The notes under the pieces: generated by a model
The model's input: only the letters and a program-made list of their open reading frames with translations
Told to the model about the DNA's origin: nothing
Database searches by the model: none
Part shown: positions 1 to 5,438 of the stretch, one piece after another
Layout: each line of letters opens with the position of its first letter
Position numbering within the stretch: the stretch's first letter is position 1
Assembly: GCA_964439745.1 (NCBI GenBank)
Contig: CAYTQK010000177.1
Coordinates: 1 to 7,156 of the forward strand
Direction: 5' to 3'
Length of the DNA stretch: 7,156 nt
From: CAYTQK01 sp964439745
Lineage (GTDB): Bacteria; Desulfobacterota; Desulfobacteria; Desulfobacterales; Desulfosudaceae
Translations under genes and position numbers: made by a program

Positions 1-82
1 TAATATTCCCGGGAGGATGGAGGGGGCTGCGGCGAGGTGAAAAGACCTCGCGGTCGTGTCGCATAAAACTTCAGCGGTCTCG
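1..82. other. Intergenic left edge with a small hairpin
   Basis: No supportable gene is seen here. A short perfect stem, GCGAGGT (32-38) with ACCTCGC (45-51) around a 6-nt loop, is present. It has no T-run on either side, so it is not a convincing intrinsic terminator. Short open stretches run through or off the left edge on both strands, but they lack a ribosome binding site and any recognisable protein. Confidence 0.4.
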
Positions 83-254
83 GGGGTAGTGATTTTTATT
101 CGCGCCTTGCCCCTTTTGGGGTCGGTTACCACCGTCTGCTGAATGGCTCGAACTCGGGCTGACGCCCTCAGACAGCGAGCCATTCTTACCGCAGCCGGCG
201 CTAACCGGCTTTTTCCCAAAAGGTGCCAATGGCGCGAATAAAAATCACTACCCC
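83..254. repeat. Large palindromic intergenic element with perfect 24-nt arms
   Basis: The outer arms 83-106 and 231-254 are exact reverse complements over 24 nt, including GTGATTTTTATTCGCGCC. Further pairing sits inside: CCTTTTGGG near 112-120 with CCCAAAAGG near 215-223, CGGTTA near 123 with TAACCG near 202, an exact 10-bp stem GAATGGCTCG (141-150) with CGAGCCATTC (176-185), and a small GGGC/GCCC tip hairpin near 156-166. The whole 172 nt could fold into one long interrupted hairpin as RNA or as a DNA cruciform. No open reading frame of note lies inside. It looks like a MITE or REP-type dispersed element, though a structured RNA is possible. No clear target-site duplication is visible. The ends do not match the integron attC core sites RYYYAAC/GTTRRRY. 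That it is repeated elsewhere in the genome is inferred, not seen. Confidence 0.7.
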
Positions 255-300
255 GCGTTCATTCTTATCAGTGAAACACAAGCTGGTTTGGTGACAAGTC

Positions 301-572
301 TAACCCGGATATTTCACGAGTCGATTTGGGCGCAAATGCAAGGCGCAGGACGCGAAGCTGTAGTAAATCTACCGCGAGCGGCCTGCAACACAGCAGTTGC
401 GCCCAAGGTGACTCGCCCGCAGGGTGAAATTTTTTGATATAAAAATGATTTTATTCCGCAAAGACAAAATAACAATTTGTAATTTTGGAATGGCATCTAA
501 ATGCAATATAAGAAATTGAAATGATGCAATAAAGTAATGCTTTTCAAAAAAATTCATGAAATATCCGGGCTA
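301..572. repeat. MITE-like element with terminal inverted repeats and a folded core
   Basis: The ends TAACCCGGATATTTCA (301-316) and TGAAATATCCGGGCTA (557-572) are inverted repeats matching at 15 of 16 positions. Just inside the left end is a long interrupted hairpin. GAGTC (318-322) pairs with GACTC (410-414), and TTGGGCGCAA (326-335) pairs exactly with TTGCGCCCAA (397-406). GCAGG (345-349) pairs with CCTGC (382-386), CGCG (351-354) with CGCG (373-376), and GTAG (360-363) with CTAC (369-372). From about 424 to 560 the sequence becomes strongly AT-rich, unlike the flanking genes. Two short minus-strand open frames across the element (about 60 codons) look like by-products of the repeat rather than genes. 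A non-autonomous mobile element is the most economical reading. Copy number is unknown from this window. Confidence 0.6.
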
Positions 573-715
573 AATGGTGAGATTTTTTATGCCTGCCTTG
601 AGCGATTTTCAGGTTTGCCGCAGATACCAGGAAGATGGTGTTCCGCTATAGCGCACTATGCGGGACCTCATCTGACGAAGTAGACGCGGTGAACCTGGAA
701 ATCGCGTGGGGGAAA
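573..715. other. Region immediately downstream of smpB, nothing recognised
   Basis: This 143-nt stretch follows the smpB stop codon on the minus strand. It contains a 10-nt perfect palindrome CGCTATAGCG (644-653) but no stem followed by a T-run. It also shows no tRNA cloverleaf and no tmRNA end such as a 3' TCCACCA tail. The transcript end of the minus-strand block is therefore not identified. Confidence 0.4.
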
Positions 716-1177
716 TCAGCGGCGGCGCTTGATGGCCCGGTCCAGTTCCCGCTTGGCGTCCTTGCGCTTGATGGCTTCCCGCTTGTCGTATTGGCGCTTG
801 CCCTTGGCCAGGCCGAGGGTGACCTTGGCTTTGCCCCGGATGAAGTAGACCTTGAGCGGGATAAGGGAATATCCCTTTTGATTGATTTTGCCGAGGAGCC
901 GTTTGATTTCCTGTTTGTGCAGCAGCAGCTTGCGGGGCCGTTCCGGTTCGTGGTTGTCGTAATAGGCAAAGGGATAGGGGCTGATGTGCATCTGGTGCAG
1001 AAAAACCTCCCCGTTTTTGATGCGGGCATAGGCATCCTTGAGATTGGCCCGGCCGTCCCGCAGGGACTTGACCTCGGTTCCCTTGAGAACCATGCCGGCC
1101 TCCATCTCGTCCTCGACAAAATAGTCGTGGCGGGCTTTTTTGTTGACGGTCACAATTTTGATATGATTTTCGGTCAC
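716..1177 (-). CDS. smpB: SsrA-binding protein SmpB
   Basis: SmpB binds tmRNA (SsrA) and delivers it to ribosomes stalled on mRNAs without a stop codon, so the nascent chain is tagged for degradation and the ribosome is freed. The product is 153 aa, the usual family length. Family signatures seen are HDYF at 17-20, GTEVKSLRDGRANLKDAY at 33-50 and the tmRNA-contacting OB-fold strands. The C-terminal basic tail includes GKRQYDKRE (126-134), then KRKDAKRE and a final run of Lys/Arg. The frame stays open upstream to 1333, but homology begins at a GTG codon (1175-1177). That GTG has a GGAG at 1186-1189, 8 nt upstream, so I chose it. The extension would overlap ptsI and shows no conserved sequence. 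It lies 61 nt after ptsI on the same strand and is probably cotranscribed. No ssrA gene is visible nearby. Confidence 0.95.
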   Translation of the reverse strand: MTENHIKIVTVNKKARHDYFVEDEMEAGMVLKGTEVKSLRDGRANLKDAYARIKNGEVFLHQMHISPYPFAYYDNHEPERPRKLLLHKQEIKRLLGKINQKGYSLIPLKVYFIRGKAKVTLGLAKGKRQYDKREAIKRKDAKRELDRAIKRRR

Positions 1178-1238
1178 TGCGGAAACTCCGGAATCGGCCC
1201 CGGCCGTTGGCATAACAGGAAGTGGGGCCGGATGATGA

Positions 1239-3017
1239 TTACCTGTTATTCTCGAATGTCTTGGCGAAAACGTGGCCGAAGCGTTCATGGACCAGGGCGC
1301 TGATGCCCGCGGAAGTGGTTTCCGCGAGCACATCTTTCATGAATTCTTCGGAGTCATCCAGGCGCAGGGAGCGAATGGCGCTCTTGATGATCGGCAGTGA
1401 AGGCGGGTTCATGCTCAGGCTGCGCATGCCCAGCCCCAGGAGAATGGGCAGGTTGACCGGGATGCCGGCCATTTCCCCGCACATGACCACATCCACGTTC
1501 TTTTCCCGGGCGGTTTCCACCACATGTTTGATCATGCGGATAATGGCCGGGTGAATGGACTGGAAAAGGTGGGCCACCTTGCGGTTGCCCCGGTCGATGG
1601 CCAGGGAGTACTGGACCAGGTCATTGGTGCCGATGCTGAAGAAATCCACCATGTCGGCCAGCTTGTCGGCGATGATGACGGTAGAGGGCACCTCGATCAT
1701 GATGCCCACCTCGATGTCGCGATTGTATTCCAGGCCGTCTTTTTTCAAGGATTCGGCCGCCTTGTCCAGCTGGGCAATGGCCTCGGCGGTTTCCTCGCAG
1801 CTGGAAATCATGGGAAACATGATCTTGACATTGCCGAAGGCGGCCGCCCGCAGGATGGCCCGCAGCTGGGTAATGAAAATGTCCGGCCGTTTCAGGCAGA
1901 AGCGGATGGCCCGCAGTCCCAGGGCGGGGTTGGCCTCGTCCTCGATATCCCTGTTGGCGCTGGCCTTGTCCCCGTTGATGTCCAGGGTTCGAATGGTGAC
2001 CGGTTTGTTCTCCATTGACTGGGCTACCTGGGGATACTGGGCGAAGGGTTCGTCTTCATGGGGAAAGTCCCGGAGGCGGAGGTAGAGGAACTCGGTCCGG
2101 AAGAGGCCGATACCGTCCCCGCCGTAATTTTTGACCGGGTCGATTTCCGCCAGCAGTTCGATATTGCCCAGCAGTTCCAGGCGGGTACCGTCCAGGGTCT
2201 CGGCCGGCAGGTGACTGGCCTTGACGATGTCGGTTTTGTAGGCGTAATAGGCTTCCTGGCGGTTCTGGTACCGGACCAGGGTCTCGTCGGAGGGATTGAC
2301 AATGACGATGCCGGTCTCGCCGTCCACGATGATAATATCGTCGTTTTTGATGACGCCGGTGGCGCTGTCCAGGCCCAGCACGGAAGGGATGTCCAGGGTC
2401 TTGGCGATGATGGCCGTATGGGAGGTCCGGCCGCCCTTGTCGGTAATAAATCCCTTGATTTTGTCCAGCTGGATCTGGCTGGTGTCGGCCGGTGACAGGT
2501 CGTGGGCGACCAGGATGACCCGTTTGTCGATTTTTTTGATCACCGAATCGGTGGTCCCCAGCAGATGGCGCATGATGCGGTCGGACACGTGCACGATGTC
2601 CGTGGCCCGTCCCTTGATGTAGGGATCGTCAATGTCCCGGAACATGGCCTTGACACTGGAGACCACTTTCTTTAAGGCCCATTCGGCGTTGACCTGTTCC
2701 TTTTCAATGGTGTCCAGGGTCTTGCCGTAAAGCATCTTGTCCTTGAAGAGGACCTTGTGCGTCTCCAGGATGTGAACATGTTCGCGGAGGTCGGCGGGCA
2801 TTTCCTCGATAATGCGGGCCAGTTCATCCTTGGCATTTTTGACGGCGGTTTTGAACCGGTTTTTTTCGGCGGAGATATTGTCCTTGTTGATCAGGTACTT
2901 TTCCACCAACTCGACCCCGGTACTGTCGGTGTCGATCAGATAGGCCTTGCCGATGCAGATGCCCGGGGAACCGGCAACGCCTACCAGCCTGATTTCCTGT
3001 TCGCTGTCCGCCATCAT
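1239..3017 (-). CDS. ptsI: Phosphoenolpyruvate-protein phosphotransferase (PTS enzyme I)
   Basis: Enzyme I takes the phosphate from phosphoenolpyruvate onto an active-site His and passes it to HPr in the cytoplasm, the first step of the phosphotransferase system. The product is 592 aa, close to the usual 570-590. The N-terminal HPr-binding and phosphohistidine domains carry the catalytic motif GGRTSHTAI with His200. The C-terminal PEP-binding barrel shows GIGLFRTEFLYL (302-313), RTLDINGDK (343-351), ANPALGLRAIR (362-372), GIMIEVPST (438-446), SIGTNDLVQYSLAIDRGN (461-478) and CGEMAG with the acid/base Cys513. There is no GAF domain, so it is classical EI rather than the nitrogen-type PtsP. Two tandem ATGs open the gene. 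The first, 3 nt after the ptsH stop, is better spaced from GGAGA (3025-3029), which argues for translational coupling to ptsH. No EII gene is in view, so sugar transport cannot be assumed. Confidence 0.96.
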   Translation of the reverse strand: MMADSEQEIRLVGVAGSPGICIGKAYLIDTDSTGVELVEKYLINKDNISAEKNRFKTAVKNAKDELARIIEEMPADLREHVHILETHKVLFKDKMLYGKTLDTIEKEQVNAEWALKKVVSSVKAMFRDIDDPYIKGRATDIVHVSDRIMRHLLGTTDSVIKKIDKRVILVAHDLSPADTSQIQLDKIKGFITDKGGRTSHTAIIAKTLDIPSVLGLDSATGVIKNDDIIIVDGETGIVIVNPSDETLVRYQNRQEAYYAYKTDIVKASHLPAETLDGTRLELLGNIELLAEIDPVKNYGGDGIGLFRTEFLYLRLRDFPHEDEPFAQYPQVAQSMENKPVTIRTLDINGDKASANRDIEDEANPALGLRAIRFCLKRPDIFITQLRAILRAAAFGNVKIMFPMISSCEETAEAIAQLDKAAESLKKDGLEYNRDIEVGIMIEVPSTVIIADKLADMVDFFSIGTNDLVQYSLAIDRGNRKVAHLFQSIHPAIIRMIKHVVETAREKNVDVVMCGEMAGIPVNLPILLGLGMRSLSMNPPSLPIIKSAIRSLRLDDSEEFMKDVLAETTSAGISALVHERFGHVFAKTFENNR

Positions 3018-3020
3018 GAA

Positions 3021-3302
3021 TTATTCTCCGAAACCCCTTTCCACCAGCCGCGTCAGTTCTTCCAGTATGCCGCTGTCGGCTTCGTCTTCCGCTACAAAAA
3101 TTATTTTTGATCCCTTGACGCAGGCCAGGGAAAGAATGTCGATAACACTGGCCGCATCCACCCGGCTGTGGCCGTTTTCCAGCCAGATGGCGCTGCTGGC
3201 CTGGCCGGCCACATTGGCCACCTGGGCAGCCGCCCGGGCATGCAGCCCCAGTTCGTTAATTACCGTGACTTCTTTTGATAACCGGTCTGATGAATTTCCC
3301 AT
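3021..3302 (-). CDS. ptsH: HPr family phosphocarrier protein
   Basis: HPr carries the phosphate from enzyme I to downstream PTS proteins or regulatory targets. From the ATG at 3300-3302 the product is 93 aa, the usual size. The active-site motif GLHAR is at 19-23, with phosphorylatable His21 and Arg23. The next residue is Ala24, where canonical HPr has Pro18. The second conserved segment, AASVIDILSLACVKG (50-64), keeps a Ser (Ser52) at the position of regulatory Ser46. The ASVI form resembles the nitrogen-type protein NPr as much as classical HPr. The frame extends to a TTG at 3344, but that stretch contains a near-consensus promoter and no conserved protein sequence, so the ATG is preferred. 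No Shine-Dalgarno sequence precedes it, which fits a very short leader. ptsI begins 3 nt after the stop. Whether an HPr kinase acts on Ser52 cannot be seen here. Confidence 0.92.
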   Translation of the reverse strand: MGNSSDRLSKEVTVINELGLHARAAAQVANVAGQASSAIWLENGHSRVDAASVIDILSLACVKGSKIIFVAEDEADSGILEELTRLVERGFGE

Positions 3303-3315
3303 CGTATATTCCGAT

Positions 3316-3344
3316 ACTATAGTTGAAAGCCCCCCCGCTGTCAA
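3316..3344 (-). promoter_or_regulatory. Near-consensus sigma70-type promoter of ptsH-ptsI-smpB
   Basis: On the minus strand, a perfect -35 TTGACA (3344-3339) is followed by a 17-nt spacer (3338-3322) and a -10 TATAGT (3321-3316, 5 of 6 matches). The predicted start is an A at about 3309-3310, leaving only 7-8 nt before the ptsH ATG at 3302. The spacer holds seven consecutive G on the minus strand (3336-3330). This is the strongest promoter match in the window. That it drives the three downstream genes is inferred from strand and spacing. Confidence 0.75.
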
Positions 3345-3407
3345 TTGGAGTTCCTGTCTTCAAATGATCGTCATCCGGTCATAAGGGATACGCCGCCGGA
3401 TTTCAAT

Positions 3408-3450
3408 AAAAAAATGATGCCGGTGCCGGCTGGTATATTTTCTTGGCATC
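3408..3450 (-). terminator. Possible weak intrinsic terminator after the winged-helix gene
   Basis: Read on the minus strand, GATGCC (3450-3445) can pair with GGCATC (3421-3416). One base further on is a run of seven T (3414-3408). A smaller GC-rich hairpin (GCCG/CGGC) can form inside the loop instead. The loop is long and another pairing competes, so termination efficiency is uncertain. The position, between the winged-helix gene and the ptsH promoter, is where a terminator would be expected. Confidence 0.35.
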
Positions 3451-3533
3451 TTTTTGGCACCATGCCATCGCTGGGGATTCACTCAACAGGAGAAGGTACC
3501 AGTGCTGGTCGCGGGAGAAAGTGGGGGATGAGG

Positions 3534-3968
3534 TCAGGGGGCGGAACTTTTACCGGAATTTCCGGTATCCGGTGTTTTTCCTTTGAACTGCTGCTCTATC
3601 TGGTCAAACAGCTTGCGTTTGCGCTCTTCTTCCTTTTGCCGGATGGCCTCGATTTTTTTATCCCGCTCTTTCTGCTCGGCCTTGAACCTCTCCAGCTCAC
3701 TGGTCATATCTCCGGTGCCGGCCTCGTGGGGCAGGGATTCAATAGCCTGGTAATCCCGGATAAACAGTTTATCGCCGTATCCGCCGGTGATGATATCGAT
3801 AATGCCCTCTTTTTCCAGCTTACGGCTGATGCGAAGAACCTGTTCCGTCGAAACAGACAGCAATGCTGCCACCGCCTCGGCCGAGGGGGGCTGCTGTTCC
3901 GTGAATTCAAGCACCCGGATGGCGGCTGTTACCAGGTGGGCCGCTTCATAAAGGGAGAGGTTTTCCAT
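3534..3968 (-). CDS. Unrecognised predicted winged-helix protein with a charged coiled-coil tail
   Basis: I do not recognise a named family for this 144-aa protein. Residues about 6-75 read like a winged helix-turn-helix: a helix with VTAAIRVLEF (13-22), a helix-turn-helix SAEAVAALLSVSTEQVLRIS (29-48), then RKLEKEGIIDII and a GGYGDKLFI hairpin resembling a wing. This pattern is shared by MarR- and Rrf2-like regulators, but no specific relationship is claimed. Residues about 89-129 are very rich in Glu, Lys, Arg and Gln without prolines or glycines, as in a long helix or coiled coil. The tail is short, with Gly, Ser and Pro. There is no signal peptide or membrane segment, so it is probably cytoplasmic. 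The ATG has AAGGTG about 10 nt upstream. It is divergent from eno and upstream of ptsH on the same strand. A regulatory role in PEP or PTS metabolism is speculation from position only. Confidence 0.8.
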   Translation of the reverse strand: MENLSLYEAAHLVTAAIRVLEFTEQQPPSAEAVAALLSVSTEQVLRISRKLEKEGIIDIITGGYGDKLFIRDYQAIESLPHEAGTGDMTSELERFKAEQKERDKKIEAIRQKEEERKRKLFDQIEQQFKGKTPDTGNSGKSSAP

Positions 3969-4007
3969 TGCTTTTTATCACCTTGCTTCCATTGATCAAC
4001 CGTCCCG

Positions 4008-4075
4008 AATATCCGGTTTTACGCCCGGACACGGCGGGCGGTCAGGCCCCGCCCGCCCTTGACAGGCCGGATATT
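4008..4075. repeat. Nested inverted repeat with GC-rich hairpin between the divergent genes
   Basis: The outer arms AATATCCGG (4008-4016) and CCGGATATT (4067-4075) are perfect 9-nt inverted repeats. They enclose a second perfect 9-bp stem, GGCGGGCGG (4033-4041) with CCGCCCGCC (4049-4057), around a 7-nt loop. The right side overlaps the -35 and spacer of the predicted eno promoter. If the winged-helix gene is transcribed from about 4068, the inner hairpin lies in its 5' leader. There is no T-run after the stem on the plus strand, and no upstream plus-strand gene needs terminating. Confidence 0.6.
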
Positions 4076-4087
4076 TGATAGTAGCAT
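4059..4087 (+). promoter_or_regulatory. Predicted sigma70-type promoter of eno
   Basis: A perfect -35 TTGACA (4059-4064), a 17-nt spacer and a -10 TAGCAT (4082-4087, 4 of 6 matches) precede eno. The predicted start is near 4094, giving a leader of about 52 nt. The weak -10 lowers confidence. The stretch overlaps the right arm of the nested inverted repeat. Confidence 0.5.
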
Positions 4088-4105
4088 CCACAATTGTTTT
4101 GTCAA
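4075..4105 (-). promoter_or_regulatory. Possible promoter of the winged-helix gene, overlapping the eno promoter
   Basis: On the minus strand, a perfect TTGACA (4105-4100) is followed by TATCAA (4080-4075, 4 of 6 matches) at a long 19-nt spacing. The non-ideal spacer makes this tentative. If real, transcription would start near 4068 and leave a leader of about 100 nt carrying the GC-rich hairpin. The two divergent promoters would occupy the same DNA. Confidence 0.3.
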
Positions 4106-4145
4106 GCAGCTCATAATTCGTCAATCTAAACCGCTGGAGGTCGAA

Positions 4146-5432
4146 ATGGTTGAAATCGTGAATATAATCGGCAGAGAAATCCTGGATTCAAGAGGGAATC
4201 CCACCGTGGAAGTGGATGTGACGCTGGCCTGCGGCGCCACCGGCCGGGCGGCGGTACCTTCCGGGGCTGCCACCGGAACCCGGGAGGCTTTGGAGCTGCG
4301 GGACAACGATGAGAAACGGTACCTGGGCAAGGGCGTACAGACGGCCGTCAATAATGTCAATACCCTGATCGCCCCGGAATTGACCGGTCTGCCGGCCGAT
4401 GAGCAGTACCTGCTGGACCATACCATGATCGAGCTGGACGGCACCGGCAACAAGTCGAAGCTGGGCGCCAACGCCATTCTGGGGGTCTCCATGGCCGCGG
4501 CCCGGGCCGCGGCCGATGCCTACTCCTTGCCGCTGTATAAATACCTGGGCGGCATTAACGCCCGGTACCTGCCGGTTCCCATGATGAATGTCGTCAACGG
4601 CGGGGCCCATGCCGGTAACAGCCTGGACATCCAGGAATTCATGATCGTGCCGGTGGGCGGGCGCACCTTTTCCGACTGTGTCCGCATGGGCGCGGAAACC
4701 TTTCACCATTTAAAGAAGATTCTCAAGTCCAAGGGCCTCAGCACGGCCGTGGGCGATGAAGGCGGCTTCGCGCCGGACCTGGACAGCAACGAGCAGGCCG
4801 TGCAGCTCATCATGGAAGCCATCACGGCGGCCGGATACCAGCCCGGCCGGGATATCGGCCTGGCCCTGGACGCCGCGGCCAATGAATTTTTCGACAACGG
4901 CAAGTACGTCCTCAAGGCGGAAGATAAGACGCTGACTTCGGCGGAGATGGTGGACTACTACCGCAAGTGGATCGACCAGTACCCGGTGCTTTCCATTGAG
5001 GATGGCCTGGCCGAGCAGGATTGGGACAACTGGCCCCTGCTGACCGAGCAGCTGGGTGGTCTGATCCAGATCGTCGGCGACGACGTTTTTGTGACCAACC
5101 CGGAAATTTTCAAAAAGGGCATCAAGGAAGGCCTGGCCAATTCCATCCTGATCAAGCTCAACCAGATCGGAACGGTTTCCGAGACCCTGGACGCCATTGA
5201 TCTGGCCAAGCAGTCCGGCTATACCACCGTCATTTCGCACCGCTCCGGTGAAACCGAGGATTCCTTTATCGCCGACCTGGTGGTGGCCGTCAATGGCGGC
5301 CAGATCAAGACCGGTTCCATGTCCCGGTCGGACCGGATCGCCAAGTACAACCAGCTTCTCCGGATCGAGCAGGAACTGGGCGATGGCGCCCGCCTGGCCA
5401 CGGAACTGGCACCCACCGCCAATGTCAGCTAG
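4146..5432 (+). CDS. eno: Enolase (phosphopyruvate hydratase)
   Basis: Enolase interconverts 2-phosphoglycerate and phosphoenolpyruvate in glycolysis and gluconeogenesis, in the cytoplasm, usually with two Mg2+ per active site. The product is 428 aa, the family length. The chosen ATG follows GGAGG (4136-4140) by 5 nt. The frame stays open back to 4059, but that stretch is promoter DNA and the family N-terminus begins at this Met. Seen residues are REILDSRGNPTVE (10-22), His155, Glu164 in DIQEF, the proton donor Glu205 in GDEGG and the metal ligands Asp242, Glu285 and Asp312. Also present are the base Lys337 in ILIKLNQIG, SHRSGETED (364-372) and Lys388 in QIKTGSMSRSD. The odd point is the flexible catalytic loop PSGAATG: Ala42 (GCC codon) replaces the near-invariant Ser that contacts the second Mg2+. 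It is first in a tight plus-strand operon. Confidence 0.97.
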   Translation: MVEIVNIIGREILDSRGNPTVEVDVTLACGATGRAAVPSGAATGTREALELRDNDEKRYLGKGVQTAVNNVNTLIAPELTGLPADEQYLLDHTMIELDGTGNKSKLGANAILGVSMAAARAAADAYSLPLYKYLGGINARYLPVPMMNVVNGGAHAGNSLDIQEFMIVPVGGRTFSDCVRMGAETFHHLKKILKSKGLSTAVGDEGGFAPDLDSNEQAVQLIMEAITAAGYQPGRDIGLALDAAANEFFDNGKYVLKAEDKTLTSAEMVDYYRKWIDQYPVLSIEDGLAEQDWDNWPLLTEQLGGLIQIVGDDVFVTNPEIFKKGIKEGLANSILIKLNQIGTVSETLDAIDLAKQSGYTTVISHRSGETEDSFIADLVVAVNGGQIKTGSMSRSDRIAKYNQLLRIEQELGDGARLATELAPTANVS

Positions 5433-5438
5433 GGCCGA

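Noticed and set aside
1..64. Minus-strand ATG at 64 with a frame open to the left edge
   Set aside because: Only about 21 codons are visible. There is no ribosome binding site, a stop lies just upstream, and the residues are not recognisable. It cannot be supported from this window.
83..254. Integron attC site
   Set aside because: It is a long imperfect palindrome as attC sites are, but the ends lack the RYYYAAC and GTTRRRY core sites, and no integrase or cassette is nearby.
314..557. Two overlapping minus-strand open frames of about 60 codons
   Set aside because: They sit wholly inside the 301-572 repeat element and read through its hairpin arms. There is no convincing ribosome binding site, so they are probably by-products of the repeat.
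541..572. Terminator for smpB at the T-run near 545-552 read on the minus strand
   Set aside because: The preceding sequence offers only the AT-rich TTCATGAA palindrome and the repeat end, with no stable GC-rich stem. It is also about 150 nt past the stop.
1196..1229. Terminator or regulatory hairpin between ptsI and smpB
   Set aside because: GGCCCC (1196-1201) and GGGGCC (1224-1229) are complementary, but the stem is only 6 bp with a 22-nt loop and no T-run follows. It is too weak to call.
635..1303. Long open frame (222 codons) on the plus strand opposite smpB
   Set aside because: It is antisense to a clearly conserved smpB. Its repetitive Val/Leu/Gly/Asp composition is typical of a GC-rich shadow frame, and no family is recognised.
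3431..3475. Sigma54 promoter suggested by TGGCAC and TGGCAT motifs
   Set aside because: No GG-N10-GC spacing could be found on either strand. The motifs are better explained as parts of complementary stems.
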